Source of the DNA: SAR324 cluster bacterium
Lineage (GTDB): Bacteria > SAR324 > JACQKK01
Assembly: GCA_022573975.1 (NCBI GenBank)
Contig: JACZSY010000003.1
Location: 1-45,874, forward strand
DNA length: 45,874 bases
Direction: 5' to 3'
Within the stretch, counting starts at the first letter, position 1; each line of letters starts with the position of its first letter. The notes beneath the pieces were generated by a model. It saw only the letters and a list, made by a program, of their open reading frames with translations, was not told the DNA's origin and searched no databases. Shown here one piece after another: positions 20,276 through 31,240 of the stretch. The position numbers were made by a program, and so were the translations under genes.

Positions 20276-20584
20276 ATGACGCAACAAATCAAAGTCCGCT
20301 TCAAGGCCTACGATCACACCCTTCTGGACCAAACGGTGCGGGAGATTGTCAACGCGGTGAAACGCACCGGGGCGGATGTCAACGGCCCCATTCCGCTGCC
20401 CACCCAACGCACGGTGATCACGGTGTTGCGGTCTCCGCACGTGGACAAGAAATCGCGGGAACAGTTCGAGACCCGCACCCACAAGCGGTTGATGTACATC
20501 ATCGATCCCACGCCGCAGACCATGGAAGCCCTGATGCGTCTCGAAATCTCCGCCGGCGTGGACATTACGATGAAGCAGGACTGA
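20276..20584 (+). CDS. rpsJ: 30S ribosomal protein S10
   Basis: [17 protein letters not shown]...[36 protein letters not shown]. Confidence 0.98.
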   Translation: MTQQIKVRFKAYDHTLLDQTVREIVNAVKRTGADVNGPIPLPTQRTVITVLRSPHVDKKSREQFETRTHKRLMYIIDPTPQTMEALMRLEISAGVDITMKQD

Positions 20585-20683
20585 AGCCGCCCCCCGGGCC
20601 ACCGATTGGCGCCCGGCAACCTTTCCATCCCATGATTCGCGGCCGGGATGGAAGACCACTTTTTGGATGGACCACCAGCAACC

Positions 20684-21307
20684 ATGAGCAAGGTGCCGGT
20701 CATCAAGATGGATCAATCCAAGGCGGACGCGCTGGAAATGCCCGACTGGATTTCCTCCGCGCCCTTCAACCCGCTGTTGATCAAGGACGCGGTGGTGTAT
20801 CAGCAGGCCAAGATGCGCCAGGGCACCCATTCCTCCAAATCCCGCGGTCAGGTCACCGGCAGCACCCGCAAGCTTTACCGCCAGAAGGGCACCGGAAATG
20901 CGCGGGTGGGAGACAACAAGGCGACCCAGCGCCGCGGCGGTGGAATACCCCACGGCCCGAAACCCCGCGACCATGCCTTCAAGCTCAACAAAAAGGTGCG
21001 CAAGCAGGCCCTGCGTTCGGCCTTGGCGGAAAAACTGCGCTCCAAATGCCTGCTGGTGGTGGAGAAGATCGAACCGGAAACCCATAAAACGGGGCCTTTC
21101 GCCAAGTGGCTGCAGGAACTCAACGCGCCCGAAGCGCTGATCGTGACCGATCGCATCGGCGAAAATCTGGCCCGGGCCACCGGCAATCTGCCCAGCGTAA
21201 TGGTGATTCATTTCGGGCAGCTCAACGTCTACAACCTGCTGGTGTTCGAAAAAGCGATTTTCTCCCGCGAGGCCTTGTCGGCCCTGGAGGAAAGGTTGGC
21301 CCTATGA
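20684..21307 (+). CDS. rplD: 50S ribosomal protein L4
   Basis: [68 protein letters not shown]. Confidence 0.97.
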   Translation: MSKVPVIKMDQSKADALEMPDWISSAPFNPLLIKDAVVYQQAKMRQGTHSSKSRGQVTGSTRKLYRQKGTGNARVGDNKATQRRGGGIPHGPKPRDHAFKLNKKVRKQALRSALAEKLRSKCLLVVEKIEPETHKTGPFAKWLQELNAPEALIVTDRIGENLARATGNLPSVMVIHFGQLNVYNLLVFEKAIFSREALSALEERLAL

Positions 21308-21588
21308 ACCTGAAAGTATTGAAGACCCCGCGCCTCACCGAAAAATCGGTGCTCCAGAAGGAAGTGTCCAATCAGGTGACCTTCATGGTGAACAAGGCCG
21401 CCAACAAGATCGAGATCAAGCGCACCATCGAGCAGGTGTTCAAGGTGACCGTGCTCAACGTGAACACCATCAGCAACCGGGGCAAGAAAAAACGGATGGG
21501 ACGGTTCACGGGCCGCAGGCCGGACTGGAAAAAGGCCATCGTCACCTTGAAAGAGGGCGACAAGATCGAATATTTCGAGGGCGCATGA
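21304..21588 (+). CDS. rplW: 50S ribosomal protein L23
   Basis: [51 protein letters not shown]; overlaps the rplD stop. Confidence 0.97.
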   Translation: MNLKVLKTPRLTEKSVLQKEVSNQVTFMVNKAANKIEIKRTIEQVFKVTVLNVNTISNRGKKKRMGRFTGRRPDWKKAIVTLKEGDKIEYFEGA

Positions 21589-21752
21589 CCGCTCATGGGC
21601 CGGTGCGCTCCGGCCCACCCATGGAACAGGGACGCCCCATGGGCGGCAGCTTGAGCGCGGAACTTTTACCGCCAAACCCTTTGCGTCCGGATTCACCGCT
21701 GGCGGCCCAGGCCGCCGGTTGACACAGGAAAAGAGAAAAACCGCCGATCATC

Positions 21753-22577
21753 ATGCCCATACGCAAATACAAGCCAACATCGCCCGGCAGACGCGGCATG
21801 AGCGTGTCCACCTTCGAGGAGCTGACCACCGGCAACACGCCCGAACGCTCCCTGTTGCGGCCGCTGAAGAAGTCCGGCGGACGCAACAACCGGGGGCGGA
21901 TCACCGTGCGCCACCGCGGCGGCGGGCACAAGCGCCGCTACCGGATAATCGATTTCAAGCGCAACAAAATCGGCGTGCCCGGGCGGATCGCCACCATCGA
22001 ATACGATCCCAACCGCAACGCCCGCATCTCCCTGGTGATCTACGCGGACGGGGAAAAGCGTTATATCATCTCCCCCAACACCATTGCCGTCGGCGACACG
22101 GTGATGTCCGGGCCGGAGGCGGAAATCCGGGTGGGCAATACGCTGCCACTGCGCAATATTCCCCTGGGCAGCATCGTACATTGCGTGGAACTCAAGGCGG
22201 GCAAGGGCGCGCAACTGGCCCGGGCCGCCGGAACCTCGGTGGTGCTGGCCGCCAAGGACGACAACTACGCCCAGATCCGGCTGCGCTCCGGGGAGATTCG
22301 CAAGGTGCGGCTGGAATGCATGGCCACCATGGGCGAGGTGGGCAATGGTGATCACAGACACATCCAACTGGGCAAGGCCGGCCGGAAACGCTGGCTGGGC
22401 ATCCGGCCCACCGTGCGCGGGGTGGCCATGAATCCCGTCGACCACCCCCATGGGGGCGGCGAGGGAAAGACTTCGGGTGGACGGCACCCGGTGACCCCCT
22501 GGGGCAAACCCACCAAAGGTCACCGCACGCGCCGCAACAAGCGCACCGACCCGATGCGGGTGCGGCGCAGGAAATAA
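21753..22577 (+). CDS. rplB: 50S ribosomal protein L2
   Basis: [22 protein letters not shown]...[22 protein letters not shown]...[21 protein letters not shown]. Confidence 0.98.
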   Translation: MPIRKYKPTSPGRRGMSVSTFEELTTGNTPERSLLRPLKKSGGRNNRGRITVRHRGGGHKRRYRIIDFKRNKIGVPGRIATIEYDPNRNARISLVIYADGEKRYIISPNTIAVGDTVMSGPEAEIRVGNTLPLRNIPLGSIVHCVELKAGKGAQLARAAGTSVVLAAKDDNYAQIRLRSGEIRKVRLECMATMGEVGNGDHRHIQLGKAGRKRWLGIRPTVRGVAMNPVDHPHGGGEGKTSGGRHPVTPWGKPTKGHRTRRNKRTDPMRVRRRK

Positions 22578-22675
22578 CCCCGCCGGGCAACCGCCCGGGG
22601 CTGGAGATATCCGCTTCGGGCTGGAGATGGAGCGGAGGAAATAAATTGGAACACAGCATCCTGCAAGGAGCTTAA

Positions 22676-22957
22676 GTGCCAAGATCATTGAAAAAAGGAC
22701 CGTTCGTCGACAAGCACCTGATGACAAAGGTACTGCGGGCAAAAGAAACCGACGACAGGAGGCTGATTCGCACCTGGTCCCGCAGGTCGGTGATCCTGCC
22801 CGAATTCGTCGGGGTCAACCTGGCGGTTCACAACGGGAACAAGCACATTCCGGTGCTGATTACGGAAAACATGGTGGGACATAAACTGGGCGAGTTCGCC
22901 CCCACCCGCACCTATCGGGGGCATACCTCGAAAACCGACCACCGCGGCGGCCGCTAG
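22676..22957 (+). CDS. rpsS: 30S ribosomal protein S19
   Basis: [18 protein letters not shown]...[49 protein letters not shown] start. Confidence 0.98.
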   Translation: MPRSLKKGPFVDKHLMTKVLRAKETDDRRLIRTWSRRSVILPEFVGVNLAVHNGNKHIPVLITENMVGHKLGEFAPTRTYRGHTSKTDHRGGR

Positions 22958-23080
22958 GGAACCAACACACGGCGCCGGTGAACGGCGCCAAAAATATGGC
23001 ACAGGGCGGAATCGCCGCCCGCGGCGAGAAGTCCGCTTGAAGGCGGCATAACCCAAAGCAAGCAAACTGGCACGGCGATC

Positions 23081-23446
23081 ATGGCGGACAGTACGACAGA
23101 AAAGGCAACCTCGGCGGCATCCTATACGGCCGTCGCCAAAGGTATTCGCATCTCGCCGCGAAAGGTGCGGCTGGTGATCGACCTGATTCGGGGAAAGAAC
23201 GTGGCCCTGGCCCTGGGCATCCTGGACAGCGTCAACAAGGGCTCGGCCCCGGTGGTCAAGACCCTGCTCAAATCGGCCATCGCCAACGCGGAAAACCAGA
23301 ACGAGAATATCGAGGTGGACACCCTTGTGATCCAGAAAGCGTTCGTGGACGCGGGACCCACCCTGAAGCGCTGGAGGCCCCGCGCGATGGGACGGGCCTC
23401 GCCCATCCGCAAGCGCAGCAGCCGCATCACGCTGACGGTGGGTTGA
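23081..23446 (+). CDS. rplV: 50S ribosomal protein L22
   Basis: [32 protein letters not shown]...[35 protein letters not shown]. Confidence 0.97.
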   Translation: MADSTTEKATSAASYTAVAKGIRISPRKVRLVIDLIRGKNVALALGILDSVNKGSAPVVKTLLKSAIANAENQNENIEVDTLVIQKAFVDAGPTLKRWRPRAMGRASPIRKRSSRITLTVG

Positions 23447-23526
23447 AAAACGGTGGGCTGATTAAACGGGTGGGTCGATTTAACGGTGGTTGGACAAACG
23501 GTGGTTGGACAAACGGTGGTTGAAAT
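23435..23526 (+). repeat. 15-17 nt tandem repeat (ACGGTGG[G/T]TTGR...) starting inside the rplV stop region
   Basis: ACGGTGGGTTGAAAA / ACGGTGGGCTGATTAA / ACGGGTGGGTCGATTTA / ACGGTGGTTGGACAA x2 / ACGGTGGTTGAAATAA. Confidence 0.9.
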
Positions 23527-23587
23527 AATCAGAGGGTTGAAAATTCATGGATTCGATAATTCCGTGGGATGACACCAAGGAGGAACA

Positions 23588-24286
23588 GTGGGTCAAAAAG
23601 TAAATCCAATCGGCTTCAGGCTCATCCTCACCAAAAACTGGACCAGCAAATGGTATGCGGACCGCCGCACCTACGCCGACCAGTTGGAAGCGGATTTCAA
23701 GGTCACCCAGTATATCAAGAAGCACCTCAAGCATGCGGGGATTTCCCGCATCGAGGTGGAGCGGGCGGCCCAGAAAATCAAGGTGACCATCTTCGCTTCG
23801 CGCCCCGGGATCATCATTGGCCGGAAAGGCGAAGCCGCCGATCAGCTAAAGGATGAACTGGTCAAACTGGGCAAGACCGACGTCACGATCAACATCAAGG
23901 AAGTGAAACGCCCGGAAATCGACGCCCAGTTGCTGGCGGAAAACATCGCCACCCAGCTGGAGCGGCGCATCGCCTTCCGCCGGGCCATCAAGCGCTCGCT
24001 GGCTTCCGCCATGCGGCTGAACATCGCGGGTTGCAAAATCATGGTGGGCGGGCGGCTCAACGGCGCGGAAATGTCCCGCAAGGAATGGGTTCGCGACGGG
24101 CGCGTGCCCCTCCATACGCTGCGGGCGGAAATCGATTACGGCACCACCGAGGCCATGACCACCTACGGCATCATCGGCGTCAAGGTCTGGGTGTACAAGG
24201 GCGAGGATTACAACCAGCCCCGCCTCCTCCGCCGCCGCGGCGGCCGGGAGAACCGCTCCGACAACCCGCCCAGGAACAAGGAATAA
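23588..24286 (+). CDS. rpsC: 30S ribosomal protein S3
   Basis: [23 protein letters not shown]...[10 protein letters not shown]...; GTG start. Confidence 0.98.
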   Translation: MGQKVNPIGFRLILTKNWTSKWYADRRTYADQLEADFKVTQYIKKHLKHAGISRIEVERAAQKIKVTIFASRPGIIIGRKGEAADQLKDELVKLGKTDVTINIKEVKRPEIDAQLLAENIATQLERRIAFRRAIKRSLASAMRLNIAGCKIMVGGRLNGAEMSRKEWVRDGRVPLHTLRAEIDYGTTEAMTTYGIIGVKVWVYKGEDYNQPRLLRRRGGRENRSDNPPRNKE

Positions 24287-24290
24287 AGCC

Positions 24291-24701
24291 ATGTTGATGC
24301 CCAAGCGCACCAAATACCGCAAAGTGATGAAAGGCCGCATGAAGGGCAATACCAAGGGGGGCGGCAAGCTCAACTTCGGCGCCTATGGGTTGCAGGCGGT
24401 GGAACGGGGCATGGTCACGGCCCGGCAAATCGAAGCCAGCCGCCGCGCCCTGACCCGTGAGATGAAACGGCGGGGCAAGGTCTGGATTTCCGTCTTTCCC
24501 CACAAACCCATCACCCAGCGGGCCGCCGAGGTGCGCATGGGCGGAGGAAAAGGGGCCGTGGACCATTGGTCGGCCGTGGTCAAGCCGGGCCGGGTGCTGT
24601 TCGAGATGGATGGCGTGGAAGAGGAGGTCGCCATGAGCGCGCTCCGCCTGGCCGCCTACAAGTTGTCCATCAAGACCACCGTGATCAAGCGCGGAGCATA
24701 A
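24291..24701 (+). CDS. rplP: 50S ribosomal protein L16
   Basis: [36 protein letters not shown]... Confidence 0.98.
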   Translation: MLMPKRTKYRKVMKGRMKGNTKGGGKLNFGAYGLQAVERGMVTARQIEASRRALTREMKRRGKVWISVFPHKPITQRAAEVRMGGGKGAVDHWSAVVKPGRVLFEMDGVEEEVAMSALRLAAYKLSIKTTVIKRGA

Positions 24702-24707
24702 ACCAGC

Positions 24708-24914
24708 ATGAACACCAACGAGATGCGGCAATTTTCCTCCGAGGAACTGGAAGCCCGGCTCGCCGAATGGGAGGAAGATTTGTTCAAGGACCGCTGTTCG
24801 CAAGTGCTTGGGCAAGTGACCGACACCACCAGTATTCGCCTGAAGCGCCGTCACATCGCGCGGGCCAAGACCATTATCAACGAGATGAGGCGCGATGCCG
24901 CAAGCCAAGGCTGA
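24708..24914 (+). CDS. rpmC: 50S ribosomal protein L29
   Basis: [51 protein letters not shown]. Confidence 0.95.
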   Translation: MNTNEMRQFSSEELEARLAEWEEDLFKDRCSQVLGQVTDTTSIRLKRRHIARAKTIINEMRRDAASQG

Positions 24915-25182
24915 AACCGAAAAACGCACCACCCGCCGCAAGGTAAGGCAAGGCGTGGTGGTCAGCGACAAAGCTGAAAAAACAATCGTGGTGAAGGTCG
25001 AACGCCGGATGACCCATCGCCTTTACAAAAAAATAATCCGGCGCTCGAAAAATTATCATGTGCACGATGAGGGCAATACCTCCAAGGTGGGCGATGTGGT
25101 TCGCATCATGGAATGCCGGCCTCTCAGCCGCACCAAACACTGGCGCCTGCTCGAAATCGTGGTCAGCGCGGAGCAGATATAA
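24895..25182 (+). CDS. rpsQ: 30S ribosomal protein S17
   Basis: [47 protein letters not shown]...[20 protein letters not shown]; overlaps rpmC. Confidence 0.97.
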   Translation: MPQAKAETEKRTTRRKVRQGVVVSDKAEKTIVVKVERRMTHRLYKKIIRRSKNYHVHDEGNTSKVGDVVRIMECRPLSRTKHWRLLEIVVSAEQI

Positions 25183-25280
25183 AAACAGGCGGCTAAATAA
25201 AACGGCGCCATGGGCAAAAGCGGAAAATTCCGATTTGGCCCATGGAACTTCGCAACTGTAATTATCGGAAACCAGCAGTC

Positions 25281-25649
25281 ATGATACAAATGCAAACCAT
25301 GCTCAGGGTGGCGGACAACACGGGCGCCAAAAAGTTGATGTGCATCAAGGTGCTCGGAGGCTCCAAGCGCCGTTATGCCTCCATCGGCGACATCATCGTG
25401 GCCTCGGTGAAGGACTCCGTCCCCAACAGCCGCATCAAGAACGGCGAGATCGTGCGGGCCGTGGTGGTGCGCACCACCAAGGAAATTGGCAGGAACGACG
25501 GCTCCTACATCAAGTTCGACGAAAACGCGGCGGTGTTGATCGACGCGAAAAAGGAACCGCTGGGAACCCGCATCTTCGGCCCCGTGGCCAGGGAATTGCG
25601 GTTCCGGCAGTTCATCAAGATCATTTCACTGGCACCCGAAGTGCTCTAA
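25281..25649 (+). CDS. rplN: 50S ribosomal protein L14
   Basis: [27 protein letters not shown]... Confidence 0.98.
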   Translation: MIQMQTMLRVADNTGAKKLMCIKVLGGSKRRYASIGDIIVASVKDSVPNSRIKNGEIVRAVVVRTTKEIGRNDGSYIKFDENAAVLIDAKKEPLGTRIFGPVARELRFRQFIKIISLAPEVL

Positions 25650-25696
25650 GGCGAAGACGCCCTGTATCCACCGGTCAACAGGAACGACGAGAGATC

Positions 25697-26020
25697 ATGA
25701 GAAGCGCGGTTCAGCCCAAGCTGAGAAAATCGAAATTCAAACAAGGGGATCAGGTAATGGTGATCTCCGGGAAGTCCAAGGGCAAAACCGGCGAAGTGCT
25801 GCGGATCGACCTGAGCAGGAGCATGGTGTTCGTCAAGGACTGCAACGTCCAGATGCGCCACACCAAGCCCCGCCGGCAAGGCGAAAGCGGAGGCATCATC
25901 CCCCAGGAAGGCGCCATCCATTTCTCCAACGTGTTGCAGCTTTGCGAGACGTGCAGCCGCGGGGTGCGCAAGCTGTGCGAAAAACCGGCGGAGTGCCGCT
26001 ACAACAAGAAGAACCAATAG
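25697..26020 (+). CDS. rplX: 50S ribosomal protein L24
   Basis: KFKQGDQVMVISGKSKGKTGEVLRIDLSRSMVFVKDCNVQMRHTKPRRQGESGGIIPQEGAIHFSNV. Confidence 0.95.
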   Translation: MRSAVQPKLRKSKFKQGDQVMVISGKSKGKTGEVLRIDLSRSMVFVKDCNVQMRHTKPRRQGESGGIIPQEGAIHFSNVLQLCETCSRGVRKLCEKPAECRYNKKNQ

Positions 26021-26093
26021 CACCTTGGTATAAATTATAGACACCCCGGGCGAAAAGCCGCCAACGCGCGGCCGGAGGCCCTTCATCGAACAG

Positions 26094-26648
26094 GTGGTTG
26101 GAATCGTGTCCAGATTGCAGGAAAAATACCAAAACGACGTCAAGACCACGTTGCTGAAGGAATTCAGCTACAAAAGCCCGATGCAGGTTCCCGGGATGGT
26201 CAAGATTTCCCTCAACATCGGGGTGGGAGAGGCCATTGGCAACGCCAAAATACTGGAATCGGCCCAGGCGGAAATGACCAGGATTTCCGGGCAGAAATCG
26301 GTGATCACCTACGCCCGCAAATCCATCGCCGCCTTCAAGCTGCGCGAGGGGATGGCGATCGGGGTGATGACCACCTTGCGGCGTCAGAAAATGTGGGATT
26401 TCATGGATCGCTTCATCTCCGTCGCTCTGCCCCAGGTGCGCGATTTCCGCGGGCTTTCCCGCCGTTCTTTCGATGGGCATGGCAATTATACGGTGGGAGT
26501 GCGCGAACAAATCATCTTCCCGGAAATCAGTTTTGAAGACATCGACCAGATTCGCGGCATGAACGTGACCTTTCACACCACCGCCAGAACCGATGAGGAA
26601 GGCCTGCGCATGTTGGAGTTGATCGGAATGCCGTTTCGGAAAAATTAG
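26094..26648 (+). CDS. rplE: 50S ribosomal protein L5
   Basis: [40 protein letters not shown]... Confidence 0.97.
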   Translation: MVGIVSRLQEKYQNDVKTTLLKEFSYKSPMQVPGMVKISLNIGVGEAIGNAKILESAQAEMTRISGQKSVITYARKSIAAFKLREGMAIGVMTTLRRQKMWDFMDRFISVALPQVRDFRGLSRRSFDGHGNYTVGVREQIIFPEISFEDIDQIRGMNVTFHTTARTDEEGLRMLELIGMPFRKN

Positions 26649-26762
26649 CGCGATTTCAGTCTTTGGCGCCCCCGGCGGGGGCGTGATGAAATCCGGCGAA
26701 CCGGGCCGATATTGGATAGTATGGAAAAGACGATAACCAGAACCGCATAAACGACAGGATCC

Positions 26763-26948
26763 ATGGCAAAAAAAAGCATGATCGCCAAGGCAAAGCGCCG
26801 GGCGAAATTCAAGGTGCGCCAACATTCCCGCTGCCGCTATTGCGGCCGCCCCCGCAGTTTCCTGAGGAAATTCGGGATGTGCCGGATTTGTTTCCGCATG
26901 AAGGCGCTCGCCGGTGTGCTGCCAGGCGTGACCAAGGCCAGTTGGTAG
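26763..26948 (+). CDS. rpsN: 30S ribosomal protein S14 (zinc-type, 61 aa)
   Basis: [61 protein letters not shown]; CxxC...CxxC. Confidence 0.97.
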   Translation: MAKKSMIAKAKRRAKFKVRQHSRCRYCGRPRSFLRKFGMCRICFRMKALAGVLPGVTKASW

Positions 26949-26958
26949 AGCGATCAAC

Positions 26959-27003
26959 GGCCTCGCTTTTCGGAGCGAGGCCTGAAAACCCCGGCTTTTT
27001 TTT
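26959..27003 (+). terminator. Attenuator/terminator-like hairpin between rpsN and rpsH
   Basis: Perfect 9-bp stem GGCCTCGCT(TTTCGG)AGCGAGGCC at 26959-26982; TTTTTTTT tract begins about 12 nt later. Confidence 0.5.
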
Positions 27004-27081
27004 CGCCACCCGCGGCGGGAAATAGAGCCGCGGAACCTATATTTTGCAGCGCGACGCGCATAAAAATCAGGAGTTTGATTC

Positions 27082-27483
27082 ATGTCGATGACCGATCCGA
27101 TCGCGGATTTTCTCACGCATATCCGCAATGCCCTGATGAGAAAACACGCCTCGGTGGAAAGCCCATCCTCCAAAATCAAGACCGAAATCGCCCGGGTGCT
27201 CAAGGAGGAAGGCTTCATCGTGGATTGGAACATGACCGAGGATGAAAAAGGGATGCCGCGCATCGCGGTGGAACTGAAATACGACAAGAACGGGGAAAGC
27301 GTGATCCGGGGCATCAAGCGCATCAGCAAGCCCGGCCAGCGGCGCCATGCGGGGTGCCAGGATTTGCGCCCGATATACAACGGCCAGGGAATCGCCGTGG
27401 TCACCACTTCCAAGGGCCTGATGACGGATTTTTCCTGCCGCGAGCAAAAAATCGGCGGGGAAGTGATCTGCCATGTGTGGTAA
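27082..27483 (+). CDS. rpsH: 30S ribosomal protein S8
   Basis: MSMTDPIADFLTHIRNALMRKHASVE...KGLMTDFSCREQKIGGEVICHVW. Confidence 0.97.
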   Translation: MSMTDPIADFLTHIRNALMRKHASVESPSSKIKTEIARVLKEEGFIVDWNMTEDEKGMPRIAVELKYDKNGESVIRGIKRISKPGQRRHAGCQDLRPIYNGQGIAVVTTSKGLMTDFSCREQKIGGEVICHVW

Positions 27484-27569
27484 CGCGCCCCGGCAGCCCG
27501 CACCCAGGCGGCGGAGTGGCGTCACGGCGGCGCGATTTGACGCGGCATAACGGATAAGGAAACAAAGCG

Positions 27570-28112
27570 ATGTCCAGAGTGGGAAAAAGAATCATCCAGG
27601 TTCCAAAAGGCGTCGAAATCCGCTATGAGGCGCGCGAGATTCACATCAAAGGGCCCAAGGGGGAGAACCGGTTCAAAGTGCCCGAATTGGTGGAGTTGGA
27701 AATCGGCGGCGATGAAATCAAGGTGCAGGCCGATTACATCAACAACACCAAGGCCCGCGCCATGATGGGCACGGTGCAGGCTTGCATCAGCAACATGGTG
27801 GTGGGGGTTTCCGAGGGGTTTTCCCGCGGCCTGATGTTGGAGGGTGTTGGATACAGGGCCAAGGTGGAAGGGGAGAAGCTGGAATTGCTGCTGGGATTCT
27901 CGCACCCGGTCAGCCTGAAGCTCCCGCCGGGTGTGCGGGCGGAGGTGGTGGACATGAGAAGAATTATCCTGACCAGCCACGACAATGTGCTGCTGGGACA
28001 GACCGCCGCCAATATCCGGGCCCTTCGGCCGCCCGAGCCGTTTCAGGGCAAGGGCGTGCTCTACGAAAACGAGCACATCCGCCGCAAGGCGGGCAAGAGC
28101 GGAAAGAAATAA
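27570..28112 (+). CDS. rplF: 50S ribosomal protein L6
   Basis: MSRVGKRIIQVPKGVEI...IRALRPPEPFQGKGVLYENEHIRRKAGKSGKK. Confidence 0.97.
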   Translation: MSRVGKRIIQVPKGVEIRYEAREIHIKGPKGENRFKVPELVELEIGGDEIKVQADYINNTKARAMMGTVQACISNMVVGVSEGFSRGLMLEGVGYRAKVEGEKLELLLGFSHPVSLKLPPGVRAEVVDMRRIILTSHDNVLLGQTAANIRALRPPEPFQGKGVLYENEHIRRKAGKSGKK

Positions 28113-28195
28113 CACGGAAATATCGACGCCGGAAATTTTACACCGGGACAATCCAAACCGACGCCGAAACTCAAGGTCAAGGACTTTAACCCAGC

Positions 28196-28567
28196 ATGAC
28201 AACTCGACTTAGCCGGCCGGAACGGCGCAAGAAGCGCCAATTCCGGATTCGAAAGAAAATCAGGGGATCGAAGGAAATTCCCCGCCTCAGCGTATTCCGC
28301 TCCGCACGGAACATATACGTCCAGGCGGTGGACGATGACACGGGCCAGACCCTGACCACGGCCTCCACCAGGGAAAAGGAAATCAAGGAATCCCTCAAAG
28401 GGTATCCGGGCAACAAGGAAGCGGCCGCCATGGTGGGGAAGACCCTCGCCCAGCGGCTGAAAAAACTGGGTGTCGAAAAGGCCGTGTTCGACCGCGGAGG
28501 GAGCCGTTACACTGGCCGCGTGGCCGCCCTGGCCGATGCGGCCCGCGAGGGCGGATTGAAAATTTGA
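28196..28567 (+). CDS. rplR: 50S ribosomal protein L18
   Basis: RRKKRQFRIRKKIRGSKEIPRLSVFRSARNIYVQAVDDDTGQTL...FDRGGSRYTGRVAALADAAREGGLKI. Confidence 0.97.
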   Translation: MTTRLSRPERRKKRQFRIRKKIRGSKEIPRLSVFRSARNIYVQAVDDDTGQTLTTASTREKEIKESLKGYPGNKEAAAMVGKTLAQRLKKLGVEKAVFDRGGSRYTGRVAALADAAREGGLKI

Positions 28568-28603
28568 CCCAACCCGCCTCCGCCCAATGGCGGGTGTGGG
28601 GGA

Positions 28604-29155
28604 ATGAGCCAGAAACTTAATCGAAAATCACGAGGACAATCCGTGAGCGAGTCAGCAGGCGAAAAGAGCGACCTGATAGAAAAGGTAATCAGAATCAACC
28701 GGGTGGCCAAGGTGGTGAAAGGCGGCCGCCGGTTCAGTTTCAGCGCCCTGGTGGTGGTCGGCGATGCCAAGGGCCGCGTGGGTTGCTCCCTGGGCAAAGC
28801 CAACGAGGTGACCGAGGCCATCCGCAAGGGCATCGAAGGCGCCACCAAGGCCATGAAGCCCGTGGTGATCGAGGGACGAACGATTCCCTATCAGACCATC
28901 GGCAGGTTCGGAGCCAGCCGGGTGGTGATGAAGCCCTGCGAGCCGGGGCGCGGCATCATCGCCTCGGGGCCGGTGCGCGCCATCATGGAAGCCTTGGGCA
29001 TCCACGATATCTCCGCCAAGAACCTGGGCTCGAACAACCCCCATAACGTCGTCAAGGCGACCCTCTTCGCGCTGTACCAACTCAAATCCTTTGAGGAAAT
29101 CGCCGAGCGCAGGGGCGTGCCCGTGGAACGCCTGCGCGGCGCCATGGCCGGATAA
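28604..29155 (+). CDS. rpsE: 30S ribosomal protein S5
   Basis: [37 protein letters not shown]... Confidence 0.97.
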   Translation: MSQKLNRKSRGQSVSESAGEKSDLIEKVIRINRVAKVVKGGRRFSFSALVVVGDAKGRVGCSLGKANEVTEAIRKGIEGATKAMKPVVIEGRTIPYQTIGRFGASRVVMKPCEPGRGIIASGPVRAIMEALGIHDISAKNLGSNNPHNVVKATLFALYQLKSFEEIAERRGVPVERLRGAMAG

Positions 29156-29170
29156 GGAGGAAGATCCAAG

Positions 29171-29368
29171 ATGAGCAAGGTAACGGTCAAGATGATGCGC
29201 AGCGCCATCGGGTTTCCCAGGGATCAGCGGGCCACCCTGCTGGGGTTGGGCCTGAAACGAATCAACCAACAGCGGGAGTTGGAAGACACCCCGGCGGTGC
29301 GTGGCATGATCTTCAAGGTGAAACACCTGGTCCATGCCGAACCGCCCAAATCGCCGGAACGAGACTAG
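29171..29368 (+). CDS. rpmD: 50S ribosomal protein L30
   Basis: [52 protein letters not shown]. Confidence 0.95.
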   Translation: MSKVTVKMMRSAIGFPRDQRATLLGLGLKRINQQRELEDTPAVRGMIFKVKHLVHAEPPKSPERD

Positions 29369-29374
29369 CACGAG

Positions 29375-29869
29375 ATGAATCTACATCAATTGGAAAACGC
29401 GCCCGGCGCCCGGCGCAAGGCCAAACGGAAAGGACGCGGACACGCCAGCACGCTGGGGAAAACCGCCGGCCGCGGCCAGAAAGGCCAAAAAGCGCGCAGC
29501 AAGGTGGCTCCCGGTTTCGAAGGCGGGCAGACGCCCTTGCGGAGAAGGCTGCCCAGGCGCGGTTTCAAGAACCCCTTCAAGGCGCGCTTCCATATCGTCA
29601 ACCTCCGCGACCTGGCCCGGCGGCCCTTGCTGGCGGACAAGACCACCATCGGCCTCGACGATTTGATCGCGGCCAATCTGATCGACAAGACTGTGAAGAA
29701 ACCCGCTGAAAACGGCGAGGGATTCACGCGAAAGCCCCGTTACCCGGTCAAAGTGCTGGGGACGGGGGATTTGGGACGGGCGGTCACCGTCCAGGCGCAT
29801 CGCTTCAGCCGTTCCGCCGCCGAAAAAATCAAGGCGGCCGGCGGAGAAGCGGTGGTGATCGAAGGATGA
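29375..29869 (+). CDS. rplO: 50S ribosomal protein L15
   Basis: MNLHQLENAPGARRKAKRKGRGHASTLGKTAGRGQKGQKARSKVAPGFEGGQTPLRRRLPRRGFKN. Confidence 0.97.
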   Translation: MNLHQLENAPGARRKAKRKGRGHASTLGKTAGRGQKGQKARSKVAPGFEGGQTPLRRRLPRRGFKNPFKARFHIVNLRDLARRPLLADKTTIGLDDLIAANLIDKTVKKPAENGEGFTRKPRYPVKVLGTGDLGRAVTVQAHRFSRSAAEKIKAAGGEAVVIEG

Positions 29870-29876
29870 TGAAATC

Positions 29877-31232
29877 ATGCTGAGCGCATTTCAAAACGCT
29901 TTCCGGATCGAGGAACTCAGAAACCGCATCTTCTTCACGCTGTTGATGCTGATGGTGTTCCGGCTGGGGGCTCATATTCCCACCCCCGGCATCGACAGCA
30001 CCGCCCTGGCGGAATTTTTCAAGGCGCAGGAAGGCACCATATTTTCGTTCTTCGACATGTTCTCCGGCGGCGCATTGCAGAGACTGACCGTGTTCGCGCT
30101 GGGAATCATGCCCTACATCAGCGCGTCGATCATCATCCAGTTGCTCACGGTGGTCTTTCCCTACCTGGAGCGCCTGAGCCGCGAAGGCGAGGCCGGGCGC
30201 CGCAAGATCACCATGTACACCCGCTATGGCACCGTCGGCCTGAGCATCGTGCAGGGTTTCGGCATCGCGGTGGGGCTGGAGTCCATGGCCTCCCCGGAAT
30301 CCGGCGCCCCCATCGTGATTTCCACCATGAGTTCCTGGGGGTTCCGCGCCCTCACCGTGATCACGCTGACCGCGGGCACGGCGTTTTTGATGTGGATTGG
30401 CGAGCAGATCAACGAGCGGGGCATTGGCAATGGGATTTCCCTGATCATCTTCGGCGGAATCGTCACCGACATTCCCGGCGCCGTCATCAACTCGATTCAA
30501 CTGGTTCAGGCCGGTCAGCTCGCTTCGTTGGTGTTGGCTCTGGTGGGCGTCATCATGATCGGCGTGATTTTCGCGGTGATCTTCATGGAAACCTCCACCC
30601 GCCGCATCGCGGTGCAATATGCCAAACGGGTGCAGGGCAACAAGATGTACGGCGGGCAAAGTTCACACCTGCCCTTGAAGATCAACTCCGCCGGAGTGAT
30701 TCCGATCATTTTCGCCTCTTCGATTCTGGCGTTTCCGTCCACCATCACCGGTTTCATCGCCACCAGCCAGTCGGACAGCCTGTTCATACAAATCATGCGG
30801 GCGGTCAGCCAGCAAATGACGCCCACGGCACTGTTGTATAATATTTTCTATGTTATGATGATCTTTTTCTTTTGCTTTTTTTACACGGCGATTCAGTTCA
30901 ATCCGGTGAAAATCGCCGACGAGATGAGAAAATTCGGCGGTTACATACCGGGCATCCGCCCCGGTCAGAAGACTGCGGAGTATATCAACCAGGTTTTGAC
31001 CCGGATCACCTTTGGCGGCGCGATTTATCTGTCGGCGGTCTCTGTGTTGCCGGTGATCCTTTTTTCAATTCTCAACGTTCCCTTTTTCTTCGGCGGCACC
31101 GCGCTGTTGATCGTGGTTGGCGTCGGGCTGGACACGGTGCGGCAAATCGAGGCCTTTCTCCTCAACCGCAATTACGACGGTTTTCTCAAGAAGAGCAAAC
31201 GCCGAACCGGTATGAGAACCTTGCGCATATAG
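29877..31232 (+). CDS. secY: Preprotein translocase SecY
   Basis: FRLGAHIPTPGIDSTALAEFF...FFDMFSGGALQRLTVFALGIMPYISASIIIQLL. Confidence 0.98.
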   Translation: MLSAFQNAFRIEELRNRIFFTLLMLMVFRLGAHIPTPGIDSTALAEFFKAQEGTIFSFFDMFSGGALQRLTVFALGIMPYISASIIIQLLTVVFPYLERLSREGEAGRRKITMYTRYGTVGLSIVQGFGIAVGLESMASPESGAPIVISTMSSWGFRALTVITLTAGTAFLMWIGEQINERGIGNGISLIIFGGIVTDIPGAVINSIQLVQAGQLASLVLALVGVIMIGVIFAVIFMETSTRRIAVQYAKRVQGNKMYGGQSSHLPLKINSAGVIPIIFASSILAFPSTITGFIATSQSDSLFIQIMRAVSQQMTPTALLYNIFYVMMIFFFCFFYTAIQFNPVKIADEMRKFGGYIPGIRPGQKTAEYINQVLTRITFGGAIYLSAVSVLPVILFSILNVPFFFGGTALLIVVGVGLDTVRQIEAFLLNRNYDGFLKKSKRRTGMRTLRI

Positions 31233-31240
31233 GGCAGCCA

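Noticed and set aside
26763-26948. Unusual short S14
   Set aside because: 61-aa zinc-type S14 is a well known standard variant.
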